Below are positions 1-7,561 of a DNA stretch of 17,062 bases, piece after piece (positions within the stretch are counted from its first letter, which is position 1; each line of letters opens with the position of its first letter). The translations under genes and the position numbers were made by a program. The notes below the pieces were generated by a model. It was not told where the DNA came from and searched no databases. It saw only the letters and a list, made by a program, of their open reading frames with translations. Source of the stretch: Desulfobacterales bacterium. Lineage in GTDB: Bacteria > Desulfobacterota > Desulfobacteria > Desulfobacterales > Desulfosalsimonadaceae. The DNA lies in contig JAOZOL010000025.1 of the NCBI GenBank assembly GCA_029933295.1, positions 1 through 17,062 of the forward strand, given 5' to 3'.

Positions 1-19
1 TGTCAAGTATCTTGCTATT

Positions 20-224
20 CAGGGTAACCGCATTTGAATTTAAATTTGAGGAAAACCCGTGAAAATGGTTTGTGAAGCGACATTTGATCATTTTTTGCTG
101 CATGCATAAGTCAATCAAGAAAAATAAACCCGGATTGTGACTCTGTTTTCTTATAACATCAAAAAAATGATCAAGGAGCAAACAAACTGTTTTCACGGGT
201 TATATTCCAAATGCGGTTACCCTG
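20..224. mobile_element. MITE-like non-autonomous transposon with 10-bp target duplication
   Basis: A 205-bp element is bounded by perfect 17-bp terminal inverted repeats, CAGGGTAACCGCATTTG at 20-36 and its reverse complement at 208-224. The arms continue imperfectly inward: the block AACCCGTGAAAA-GTTTGT near 55-73 matches the complement of 181-201, and TTGATCATTTTTTG at 84-97 matches the complement of 160-174. About 75 bp of each end could therefore pair. Immediately outside both ends lies the same 10-mer, TCTTGCTATT (10-19 and 225-234), as expected of a target-site duplication. The ~60-bp core has no open reading frame, so any transposase must be supplied in trans. A 10-bp duplication fits IS4-type elements among others; the family assignment is inference. 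Confidence 0.85.
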
Positions 225-275
225 TCTTGCTATTTTTTCAGCAAATCGAAAATATTATGATTAAAAAAGACATAG

Positions 276-302
276 GTGGTGATTCGTCACCATGAAAAGC
301 TT
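276..302. repeat. Short direct repeat with internal hairpin, copy 1
   Basis: This 27-bp block matches 359-385 at 23 of 27 positions, with starts 83 bp apart. It contains TGGTGA-TTCG-TCACCA, a six-base stem closed by a TTCG tetraloop. It lies downstream of the minus-strand beta-oxidation operon and has no U-tract on either strand that would make it a convincing terminator. Function unknown. Confidence 0.55.
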
Positions 303-358
303 CCAAATAACTCATCTACAATCGCTTGGAATGACTGATAAGTTATTTTTCTCATACA

Positions 359-385
359 GTGGTGATTCATTACCATGAGAAGTTT
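359..385. repeat. Short direct repeat with internal hairpin, copy 2
   Basis: Second copy of the 27-bp block at 276-302. Its stem is TGGTGA-TTCA-TTACCA, where the C-to-T change leaves a G-T wobble pair, so pairing is largely retained. It also sits inside a competing inverted repeat, TTCTCAT at 349-355 with ATGAGAA at 375-381, which is followed on the plus strand by GTTTTTT. That could be a weak plus-strand terminator for something left of the window. It ends 18 bp beyond the enoyl-CoA hydratase stop codon. Confidence 0.5.
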
Positions 386-403
386 TTTACGAGTTTATCA
401 ATA

Positions 404-1174
404 TTATTTTCCTTTGAAAACCGGTTCCCTTTTTTCAAAAAAAGCAGTAAATCCTTCAATGGCATCTTCGGAAGCAGCTACGGCTTTACTCCCTTCAGAC
501 TCCATGGCAAGACCATGATCCAGGCCTTCGTAAATTCCTGCTGAAATCGCTTTTAACACGGATCGAACAGCAATAGGAGGCTTTTTTGCAAGAAGACCGG
601 CAAATTCAAGGGCCGCTGCCATCAATGTTTCCGGAGAAGTTATCTGGTTCACCAGACCGATTTCAAGTGCTTCTCCGGCATTCAGGCGCTTACTGAAAAG
701 TATCATATCCAGGGCCTTTGCTTTCCCGACAATTCGATAAAGCCGTTGCGTCCCTCCCCATCCGGGAATAATGCCCAGATTCAATTCCGTGAGTCCGATT
801 TTTGATTTGGGCGAATCGGCCATAATCCTGAAATGACAGGACAAGGCCAGTTCAAGTCCACCACCCAGCGCATGGCCATTAATGGCCGCGATTATCGGTT
901 TTTCAAATCGATCCACCCGCCGCCACACTTTCCTGCCTTTATCTCCGATACCTGGAGATTTTCCGGCATCAGCAACATCCATTCCAGCGGAGAAACATTT
1001 TTCCCCGGCCCCGGTAATTACTACCACACGGATATCCGGATCATTTTCAATTTCGTCAAGAATTTGTTCAAAATCTTCCATGGCCGCAAAACTCCAGCTG
1101 TTTGCCGGGGGCCGGTTAATGGTGACAATTCCGATATTTTCTTTTTTTTCATAAATCAAATTTTCATAAGCCAT
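404..1174 (-). CDS. Enoyl-CoA hydratase/isomerase family protein (crotonase)
   Basis: A 256-aa crotonase-fold protein, the usual length for a single-domain enoyl-CoA hydratase, which adds water to trans-2-enoyl-CoA in beta-oxidation. The first oxyanion-hole segment is SAGMD (residues 62-66) and the second is HALGGGLE (101-108). The two catalytic glutamates of the hydratase subgroup map to Glu108 (GGGLE) and Glu130 (GLTE), with a two-residue insertion between them relative to rat mitochondrial hydratase. PGWGGTQRL follows at about 137-145. Having both glutamates favours hydratase over the isomerase or dehalogenase branches, but the acyl specificity cannot be read. The start has an AAAGGAA ribosome site that overlaps the end of the acyl-CoA dehydrogenase gene 14 bp upstream. 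It is the last gene of the three-gene operon. No clear terminator follows the stop codon. Confidence 0.92.
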   Translation of the reverse strand: MAYENLIYEKKENIGIVTINRPPANSWSFAAMEDFEQILDEIENDPDIRVVVITGAGEKCFSAGMDVADAGKSPGIGDKGRKVWRRVDRFEKPIIAAINGHALGGGLELALSCHFRIMADSPKSKIGLTELNLGIIPGWGGTQRLYRIVGKAKALDMILFSKRLNAGEALEIGLVNQITSPETLMAAALEFAGLLAKKPPIAVRSVLKAISAGIYEGLDHGLAMESEGSKAVAASEDAIEGFTAFFEKREPVFKGK

Positions 1175-1188
1175 GATTAATTTCCTTT

Positions 1189-3006
1189 TTAAAGTCCGCC
1201 GAATGCTGCGTCTTCAATTTCTATTGCAGCAGAAGAAAAGCCCTGGATGGCATCCAGTTTTCCAAGAGTCACCGGAATCAATGTGTTAATAAAAAATTCT
1301 GCAGTTTTGATCTGGCCCTGATAGAATGCAACATCTTTTTTTTTGGCACCGTTTGCAAGCTGTTGCGATGCGGTTGAAGCACGCCACAACAGCATCCACC
1401 CCATGATTATATCACCCACGGTTTCCAGAAACGGCAGAGAATGGGCAAAGGCGGTTCTAAACTGAAGTGACATGGCATTTTTTCCCAGATGCATGGCAAT
1501 TTCACCCAGCCTGTTAACTGCTGTTTCAAGTTTTTCCGCCAATTCATTTAATCCCTCTATTTTCTTTGCATTGGCAATTGTTTTATGAATCTCGGTTAAA
1601 AAATTTATAAATACCTGACCTTTTTTCATCCCTAATTTCCGGCCCAGTAAATCCATTGCCTGAATACCGCTGGTCCCCTCAAAAACGGATGTAATTTTAC
1701 AATCTCGCGCATATTGCTCAACCGGAAAATCTTTACAATAACCCGCGCCGCCGTAAACCTGCATTGCCTGAACACAGACTTCATGGCCATGTACGGATAG
1801 ATAATCCTTGATCAAAGGGGTGAGCAACTCGAACATATCATTAAATTTTTCCCGGTCTTCTTCAGATTCAGAAAGCAATGCCTTTGTCCGGCAGGATGCC
1901 ATATAATAGAAAAAGCTTCGCATACCGTCCACATAAGATTTCATCCACAAAAGATTTCGACGCACATCCGGATGGTGAATAATCGTAACCGATGGGGCAT
2001 CATGGTTGGCAAAATCAGCCAGATCCCTTCCCTGCACCCTTTCCCGGGCATAATTTACCGCCAGCATATAGGCAGAAGAAGCACACGCAAACGCCTGAAG
2101 ACCGGTTGCCATTCTAGCACCATTCATCATATTAAACATAATTTTCATCCCCATGCGTTCCTCGCCAAGCAGGTAACCGATGCATTTACCCTTGCTGCCC
2201 AGTGCCATGCTGCAGGTCGCACTGGCATGAATCCCCATTTTTTCTTCGGTTCCGGTACAAACAATATCATTGCGGTCTCCAAAAGAGCCGTCTTCATTAA
2301 TAAAAAATTTGGGTACGATAAAAATTGAGATTCCTTTGGTCCCTGCCGGGTCCCCTTCAATGCGGGCGAGTACCGGATGAATGATATTTTCGCATAAATC
2401 ATGCTCACCATTGGTAATAAAAATTTTATTCCCGGTTAAAGTATATGACCCGTCATCATTTTTTACCGCCGAAGTGGTTATGGCGCCGACATCGGTTCCC
2501 GCGTTGGCTTCAGTGAGAAGCATGGTGCCGCCTAACTCTCCGGAAACCAGACGTTTTACATATTTTTCTTTTTGTTCGTCCGTACCGTATTTCTCAATCA
2601 TGTCAGCAGTACCACATCCCATGGCAGCATAGGAATAAAGCGCCCAGTTGGCCCCCATAAAATATTCCACAGCAGCCGTGGCGACCAGGCCGGGGGTCCC
2701 CTGCCCGCCCATTTCAGACGGCACGGAAAGGTTACCCCATTCACCTTCCAAAAGCAGTTTGTGGGGCCGATGAAGATTCTCCGGGACTTTTACATTACCA
2801 TTATCAAATACAACCCCTATTTTATCACTTTCGGAAAATGTGGGCAATATTTCATTAATGGCCAATTTTCGTGCTTCCGTCAAAATCATATCACAGGTTT
2901 TTTTGTTAAAATCCCTGTATACATCAAACTTCAGCAGTTCTTCTCCATTCATCTGCTCCCAGATAACAAAATCAATGTCCCGTCTGTCGGCAATTAATTG
3001 TGCCAT
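1189..3006 (-). CDS. Long-form acyl-CoA dehydrogenase (~600 aa)
   Basis: A 605-aa flavoprotein predicted to oxidise an acyl-CoA to the 2-enoyl-CoA, passing electrons to ETF. Classical enzymes are ~380 aa. This one has the extra N-terminal segment (about 1-45) and extra C-terminal domain (about 455-605) of the long subgroup that includes DmdC-type enzymes. Flavin/substrate signatures are LLTEANAGTDVG (163-174) and ITNGEHD (197-203). The catalytic base is probably Glu443 in VFEGTSGIQ, matching the YEGT glutamate of medium-chain enzymes. VYGGAGYCKDFPVEQ (about 417-431) is the conserved segment just before it. The start has a strong GGGAGGAAAG site. It lies 30 bp after the 3-hydroxyacyl-CoA dehydrogenase and 14 bp before the hydratase, so the three are very probably co-transcribed. 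The substrate class is not determinable; DmdC activity should not be assumed. Confidence 0.93.
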   Translation of the reverse strand: MAQLIADRRDIDFVIWEQMNGEELLKFDVYRDFNKKTCDMILTEARKLAINEILPTFSESDKIGVVFDNGNVKVPENLHRPHKLLLEGEWGNLSVPSEMGGQGTPGLVATAAVEYFMGANWALYSYAAMGCGTADMIEKYGTDEQKEKYVKRLVSGELGGTMLLTEANAGTDVGAITTSAVKNDDGSYTLTGNKIFITNGEHDLCENIIHPVLARIEGDPAGTKGISIFIVPKFFINEDGSFGDRNDIVCTGTEEKMGIHASATCSMALGSKGKCIGYLLGEERMGMKIMFNMMNGARMATGLQAFACASSAYMLAVNYARERVQGRDLADFANHDAPSVTIIHHPDVRRNLLWMKSYVDGMRSFFYYMASCRTKALLSESEEDREKFNDMFELLTPLIKDYLSVHGHEVCVQAMQVYGGAGYCKDFPVEQYARDCKITSVFEGTSGIQAMDLLGRKLGMKKGQVFINFLTEIHKTIANAKKIEGLNELAEKLETAVNRLGEIAMHLGKNAMSLQFRTAFAHSLPFLETVGDIIMGWMLLWRASTASQQLANGAKKKDVAFYQGQIKTAEFFINTLIPVTLGKLDAIQGFSSAAIEIEDAAFGGL

Positions 3007-3036
3007 AATCTTTCTTTCCTCCCATGAAAATATTAA

Positions 3037-4191
3037 TTATTGACGATATAAACCATCCCTTATCGCCTGAGTGGGTTTAAAAATTTCCTTGCCAAATTTT
3101 TCAGCCAGATTTTCGAGCCTTTCCGTAAGAGCTGCAGGCTCAATGCCTTTAATTAGAGCAATAAGCCCCATAGGATTACCGGTGGCATTGATAATAGCAG
3201 TATCCACATCATCCAAAGAACAAACGCCCAGGGCAACAATTTTTGTCGCTTCATTGGCATTAACCGCCACCAGATCCATGGGATCAAATTTATCCGTGGC
3301 CCGGGACAAATCAATATTCGGGCGACCCTGTGACCAGTCAAACAGGCCTTTGCCGGTTTTTTTACCCAGTTCATTGGCTTCGAATTTTGCCGTCAGCGTC
3401 TTTCCCATGGCAAAATCCGGATGGATTGACTGTGCAAAATAAGTGCTCCCGTGATAACTGATATCAATTCCCGTATAATCGATAATTTCATATGGCCCCA
3501 TGGGCATTCCGAGTTTACGCATCACCGCATCCACTTCATCGGGTTCGGCAATTTTTTCATCCAGAATACAGTTCAACAAAACGCCGCTCGGTGCCTGAAC
3601 ACGATTAACGATAAATCCGGGGACATCTTTTTTAACGCGAACCGGCACCTTGTTATTTTTAAGAACAAAATCATATCCGATCTGCATGGTCTCGTCTGAT
3701 GTTTTTTCAGCGCGAATCACTTCCACCAGCTTCATTATAATTGCCGGGTTAAAGTAATGAAGCCCAAGCACCTTTTCCGGCCTTGACGTTACTGATGCAA
3801 TTTCCGTGATTTTCATAGTTGATGTATTAGATGCAAAAATCGTATGAGCCGGGGCAGCAGAATCCATAATTTGAAAGGTTTCTTTTTTTAACTCCATGAT
3901 CTCAGGAACCGCTTCTATGACTAAATCTGCTTTGCTCACTGCTTCTTCAAGGTCAGTACATGGAACCAGAAGATCATTTTTGATCGTTTTGTACTGGTCT
4001 TCGGACACTTTATTTTTACTTACCAGCTTCTCAAGACTTGCAAAAATTCTTTCAACGCCTCTGTCGACAAACTGCTGTTTGATATCCCTTAGATAAACTT
4101 TGTATCCGGCAATCAGAGCAACTTCTGCTATCCCGTGGCCCATATCACCGGCACCTATTACCGCAACGGTTTTTATATCATCAATATTCAT
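3037..4191 (-). CDS. 3-hydroxyacyl-CoA dehydrogenase, NAD-dependent
   Basis: A 384-aa enzyme oxidising 3-hydroxyacyl-CoA to 3-ketoacyl-CoA with NAD+. The Rossmann motif VIGAGDMGHG is at 11-20. Catalytic residues align with the human mitochondrial enzyme: Ser124 (SNTS), His145 (GLHYFNP), Glu157 (MKLVE) and Asn196 (GFIVNR). KKTGKGLFDW near 278-287 ends the first C-terminal helical domain. Residues ~290-384 form a second, partial copy of that domain (LDDVDTAIINATGNPMG), which explains why it is longer than the ~285-aa single-domain form. CAGGAGAAAAG sits just before the ATG. It is the first gene of the operon and its upstream region is shared with a divergent MerR-type regulator. It is not a multifunctional FadB, since the hydratase is a separate gene. 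Confidence 0.94.
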   Translation of the reverse strand: MNIDDIKTVAVIGAGDMGHGIAEVALIAGYKVYLRDIKQQFVDRGVERIFASLEKLVSKNKVSEDQYKTIKNDLLVPCTDLEEAVSKADLVIEAVPEIMELKKETFQIMDSAAPAHTIFASNTSTMKITEIASVTSRPEKVLGLHYFNPAIIMKLVEVIRAEKTSDETMQIGYDFVLKNNKVPVRVKKDVPGFIVNRVQAPSGVLLNCILDEKIAEPDEVDAVMRKLGMPMGPYEIIDYTGIDISYHGSTYFAQSIHPDFAMGKTLTAKFEANELGKKTGKGLFDWSQGRPNIDLSRATDKFDPMDLVAVNANEATKIVALGVCSLDDVDTAIINATGNPMGLIALIKGIEPAALTERLENLAEKFGKEIFKPTQAIRDGLYRQ

Positions 4192-4280
4192 CTTTTCTCC
4201 TGTTTAATTATAAATTAAAGGTTTATTTAAAATTTTGCTGTGTTCATATGAAAAAATAACGTGTAATTCCCAAACAAAAA

Positions 4281-4307
4281 ACGTATAGTGAATTATACAC
4301 TATATGT
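4281..4307. promoter_or_regulatory. Candidate operator palindrome between operon and MerR gene
   Basis: TATAGTG (4284-4290) and its complement CACTATA (4298-4304) flank a 7-bp spacer, and AC/GT at the outer edges extend the symmetry to 9 of 10 pairs per arm. It lies 90 bp upstream of the 3-hydroxyacyl-CoA dehydrogenase start and 152 bp upstream of the MerR-family start, where a shared operator would be expected. The minus strand of the spacer contains TATAAT, so bound protein could occlude or remodel a -10 box, but I find no good matching -35. Binding by the neighbouring regulator is inferred from position only. Confidence 0.55.
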
Positions 4308-4458
4308 TATAGGGCTAATGATATACTTGATATTTGTCAATGAAAATTATAGAAAAAAATTTAAAATAAAAAAACTGCAAGCAAACGAAAAATTCAATGG
4401 TATGCAGCAAAACATAACATCTGCTGTTTCCATGGGATACAAGAAACCGAGGCAATGT

Positions 4459-5196
4459 ATGAAAATAAGTGAACTGGTAAAAATCACCGGCGTTTCAAAA
4501 GAGACCATCCATTACTATATCCGAGAAGGGGTTTTAAGGAAACCGCGCAAAACAGGAAAAAATACGGCTGAATACAACGAAAGTTACATTGATCAGATTC
4601 GAACCATTAAAGCGCTGCGGGAAAACTATTTTCTGCCGATTCCAGTAATCAAAAAACTGATCAAAAAACAAAAAAGTCGAAATCGATCTGAAAAATCCTC
4701 ATTTCAATTTTTAATTGAAAATTTTCGCCCCCTTGATCAACTGATTTCAAGTGAAATAAGCGGTAAAGAGCCGTTCATGAAAACAACCGGTTTATCAGAA
4801 AAATGGCTGGCAAAAATGCAGGAATGGAATGTGATTACATCGGAGAAAAAAAACAATAAAGATTTTTACTCCCAGGATGATGTTATCATCGGAAAACTGA
4901 TCGCTGACATGGACCGCATCGGCATAGGCCCCCGGGACGGATTTAACCCGAAAGAGCTAAAAAACTTTACGGCAGTACTCCGAAACTTTGTGGCTAAAAA
5001 CCTTGAACGATATATGCAGGCTGGATGGGATAAAATGTCTCCGGAAGAACTCAAAAAAAAAGGAATCCAGTCCACAGAATTAATGAGCCTGTTTTTTTAC
5101 CATATTTACCGGAAACTGGTTAGAGAAGAGTATAAACGATATCTTGCATCCCACGGGAAAAAGGTTGAAAATAATGAATCGCGAGAAAAAAAATAA
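4459..5196 (+). CDS. MerR-family transcriptional regulator with a second MerR-like HTH
   Basis: A 245-aa DNA-binding regulator. Residues 1-70 are a typical MerR winged helix-turn-helix (MKISELVKITGVSKETIHYYIREGVL, then Y39 and the helix to LIKK). Residues ~107-160 repeat the pattern (KTTGLSEKWLAKMQEWNVI, then FYSQDD and RIGIGP), suggesting two DNA-binding-like modules. The remaining ~85 residues are helical and charged, with no cysteine cluster for metal sensing. I chose the ATG at 4459 because the conserved domain begins there and GAGG precedes it by six bases; the reading frame stays open back to 4288 but that extension has no ribosome site or domain. It diverges from the beta-oxidation operon, so control of that operon in response to an acyl-CoA or related acid is likely but inferred. 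Confidence 0.85.
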   Translation: MKISELVKITGVSKETIHYYIREGVLRKPRKTGKNTAEYNESYIDQIRTIKALRENYFLPIPVIKKLIKKQKSRNRSEKSSFQFLIENFRPLDQLISSEISGKEPFMKTTGLSEKWLAKMQEWNVITSEKKNNKDFYSQDDVIIGKLIADMDRIGIGPRDGFNPKELKNFTAVLRNFVAKNLERYMQAGWDKMSPEELKKKGIQSTELMSLFFYHIYRKLVREEYKRYLASHGKKVENNESREKK

Positions 5197-5230
5197 TCCG
5201 CAAAAGACCTCGGCTTTTGTTAATTTTTTT
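5187..5230. terminator. Bidirectional rho-independent terminator
   Basis: CAAAAG (5201-5206) and CTTTTG (5214-5219) form a stem around a 7-base loop that may pair further. On the plus strand it is followed by TTAATTTTTTT, ending the MerR gene; on the minus strand it is followed by a run of Ts (A-run at 5186-5193), ending the acyltransferase gene. The two genes converge here, their stop codons only 23 bp apart, so each terminator arm overlaps the other gene's end. Confidence 0.75.
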
Positions 5231-6485
5231 GATTATCGTCCATCAGGCCGACAATATAATTGCGCAATTGATCGGACGCTTCTTTAATTTTTTCCTCAGT
5301 CTGCATGGATGCCGGAACGTGTTCAAATTTTACGGGAGCCCCGATATTAACATGTACCGGCACCCGTTTTATCTTCGTCGTCCATCGCGGCATGAGCTCA
5401 TAGGCACCCGATATCCCCACAGGGATGACGGGATAATCCAGTGCAAGAACAAGCCTTAAACAACCGTATTTAAATGGCAGCATACGCCCGTCCCAGCTAC
5501 GTTCTCCTTCAGGAAAAATACCGACTATATGTCCCGCTTCAAGAATTCTTATAGTATTTCTGACAGCCTGGCCGTCAATTGTATATCTTCTGACCGGAAA
5601 AGCGCCCGTAAGAGGTAAAAACCAGTACAAAAAAGAACTGTAAAACTGGGAATTTTTTGTCATAAACCATATATTTCGGGGAAAAAACATCCCTAAAATA
5701 ATGGCGTCCAAAAAAGAAAGATGATTGGCCAGCATGATTGCCGGGCCTTTTTTAGGTATATTTTCAAGGCCGTCAATTCGGACGGAAAATATCATTTTAA
5801 CAATATTGCGCGCAATCACCCGCACTGATTTATAAAAAATACTGGAATTTTTCCAAAACCATTTATGCCGGGAAACCTTATGATGTCCGGGGCCGGTATT
5901 TGTTTCAGCGCCCCGCCAGGCTTTGCCCGAAAACCTGATGCGTGGAAAATACTCCAGAATTTTTTCAGGTTGATGAAATTGCATAACAGCTTTCCGGATG
6001 CAATCCTCCCATTTTTTTCCTGATTCTTCTAAAAAATCAAAAAAAAGAGGTCCGTATTTTCTACTAACCACAATAACGGTATGGGATTCAATTGTGACCG
6101 AAGAGATCGACTCAAACGGAATATTTTTCTCCTCAGTCCCGGAAAAAACCAGACGGTTGTCGAATAACATCAGTCTGCCTTCATCAAAGGGCTCCCTGAT
6201 ATAATGGGTTGCGGTGATTCCCGCATACCCTTTGTAAAGGCAGGATGCAACTTCTTTGGCGACTCGTATTTTCTTACTTTCGAGAATGAGCCCTTTATCG
6301 GTAAGAGGAAGCGCAAATGACATCACCTGCTGATACCAGTCGGCAATATTTTTTCGTTGACCGTTGACTGAAATTTCTGTTCGGGAGTGAACCTCAACGG
6401 TTGAACCGCAATGTATACATGCGTTTTCGCGAAGCCAGTCAAACGCCCCACAGGCAGGACATCTGTAAAGCAGGTCAGCAATCAT
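5220..6485 (-). CDS. PlsC-like acyltransferase with N-terminal zinc ribbon
   Basis: A 421-aa protein whose C-terminal half is a 1-acyl-glycerol-3-phosphate acyltransferase domain, which transfers an acyl chain to lysophosphatidate or a similar acceptor at the membrane. The catalytic HX4D is His255-Asp260 (NHLSFLD), the acceptor-binding motif is FPEGERS (324-330), and GAFPVRR (294-300) and IPVGISG (354-360) match the other blocks. The N-terminal ~190 residues are unusual. Cys9/Cys12 and Cys23/Cys26 form a zinc-ribbon pair. Residues ~100-155 (RLMLFDNRLVFSG, IPFESISSVTIES) resemble a GRAM/bacterial-PH lipid-binding fold. Typical PlsC proteins are ~240 aa, so this is a three-part fusion. The ribosome site (AAAGGG) is modest. 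It probably has its own promoter in the preceding AT-rich gap. The acceptor substrate is unknown. Confidence 0.85.
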   Translation of the reverse strand: MIADLLYRCPACGAFDWLRENACIHCGSTVEVHSRTEISVNGQRKNIADWYQQVMSFALPLTDKGLILESKKIRVAKEVASCLYKGYAGITATHYIREPFDEGRLMLFDNRLVFSGTEEKNIPFESISSVTIESHTVIVVSRKYGPLFFDFLEESGKKWEDCIRKAVMQFHQPEKILEYFPRIRFSGKAWRGAETNTGPGHHKVSRHKWFWKNSSIFYKSVRVIARNIVKMIFSVRIDGLENIPKKGPAIMLANHLSFLDAIILGMFFPRNIWFMTKNSQFYSSFLYWFLPLTGAFPVRRYTIDGQAVRNTIRILEAGHIVGIFPEGERSWDGRMLPFKYGCLRLVLALDYPVIPVGISGAYELMPRWTTKIKRVPVHVNIGAPVKFEHVPASMQTEEKIKEASDQLRNYIVGLMDDNQKN

Positions 6486-6592
6486 GGCGCGCCCTTTTTA
6501 TTCGTGTAATTTTTTGAGAAAATGCTTAATGCCCTTAGAAATAATTGCCATATTTACGACTACATTTCTGGAATGTTTGGTAAGTAAAAAGT

Positions 6593-6621
6593 ATATTAAA
6601 ATTAATTTATTTATAGTTCAA
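6593..6621 (-). promoter_or_regulatory. Candidate sigma-70 promoter for the plsC-like gene
   Basis: Read on the minus strand, TTGAAC is followed after exactly 17 bases by TAATAT, a fair -35/-10 pair, about 110 bp before the acyltransferase start. The surrounding DNA is very AT-rich, so a chance match is possible. Confidence 0.4.
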
Positions 6622-6777
6622 GTCCAATTCATAAAATACAGCTATTCTTAATAAAGATCTGTTTAAAATAACCTTACCACAGGGCTTTTTAAAATGACCA
6701 ATAAAAAATTCACCTATTGTATGTAAAGCAACTCACCTCAACGAGTTATGCTTTTATGGAAAATTGATATGTGACAC

Positions 6778-6802
6778 AGAAAAAAATAAGATAGAATTCT
6801 AT
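6778..6802 (-). terminator. Weak terminator candidate after the epimerase remnant
   Basis: Five bases past the epimerase-remnant stop codon, the minus strand reads the 12-bp palindrome ATAGAATTCTAT, then CTTATTTTTTT. The U-tract is good but the stem is only about four pairs around AATT, so termination would be inefficient. It lies at the end of the long minus-strand run, where a terminator is expected. Confidence 0.3.
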
Positions 6803-6807
6803 AGATT

Positions 6808-7532
6808 TTAGAGTAGCTTTTTTTTGAGCAACCATTGATGGGCGTCTTTAAGCATCGTGGAAAGTGATTCCGTCTTGTATCCAAGTTCCTGCTCAGCTTT
6901 TTTGCTGCTGCAGATAAGGTCAGAAGAAACTAATAACGCCTTTTCAGGTGTTAAATCCGGTTCTTTACGCGTCATATAAGATGCCCAGAGAGATAATCGG
7001 CCGACCAACTTTAACAAATAAACGGATTGATGATAACTGCATCCAGGCCCTGCTTGATGCCATCATGCACTTCAAGTTCAGCCAGCCGCTTGGTCCGGAA
7101 ATAATTTATCCAGAAATTATCGGCAGATGATTTTGTCTCTTCAGTTATTTTTTCAGGCTGGAACCCATAAGCCGCGATGCTGGATGTGTATATGAATCGA
7201 TGAGCATTCTTCTTTAATGAAGCATTTACCATGTTTCGCGTACCAACCACGTTTACCTTTGTCTGAAGTTGATCGCCCAGTTTCCAGTGGCTTGTGTTCC
7301 CGGCAACATGAAAAACAGCGTCCGTATTTTTCGGTAACGCATTTTCACAGGACACAGGGTCAGTGATGTCACCGATTGCCAGTTGAACACCAACATCCTC
7401 GAGATACCGGGCGTTGGACGATGAAAGATCCATTGTCGTCACTTTCCATTTTTCCGTTAATAGGCGCTCAATTAGATTCATGCCGAGAAATCCGGAACCA
7501 CCAGTCACAAATGCGGTTTTCATCATACTCAT
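6808..7532 (-). pseudogene. Decayed NAD-dependent epimerase/extended SDR (internal deletion plus frameshift)
   Basis: Two fragments of one extended short-chain dehydrogenase lie in different frames. The 5' part (7532-7011, 173 aa) has the Rossmann motif TGGSGFLG, FHVAGN, the IYTSSIAAYG strand, a possible catalytic pair in INYFRTKR (YxxxK), and stops at INPFIC just where family members run on as a glycine-rich GPGD-like loop. The 3' part (to 6808, about 70 aa) is the C-terminal end typical of dihydroflavonol-reductase-like epimerases (LVGRLSLW, KEPDLTPEKA, KAEQELGYKTESL). Together they give ~245 residues against ~330 for the family, so about 85-90 residues of the substrate domain are missing and the frame changes at 7011-7017. 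The likely original start is the second or third ATG (7526/7523), since AAGGA sits too close to the first. An intact, divergent homologue lies at 14045-15079. Confidence 0.8.
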
Positions 7533-7561
7533 CCTTAATGGAAATGGATAACCTCGAAAAT

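Larger units (their letters stand above)
6486..6807. other. AT-rich intergenic gap without a gene
   Basis: About 320 bp separate the acyltransferase from the decayed epimerase. No reading frame with a ribosome site or recognisable domain was seen on either strand, and I saw no copy of the palindromic repeats found elsewhere in the window. The region holds a candidate promoter (6593-6621) and a weak terminator candidate (6778-6802), annotated separately. Confidence 0.6.

Noticed and set aside
4288..4458. Upstream extension of the MerR-type regulator to 4288.
   Set aside because: The extension overlaps the candidate operator, has no ribosome site and lies before the first residue of the MerR domain; the ATG at 4459 has GAGG.
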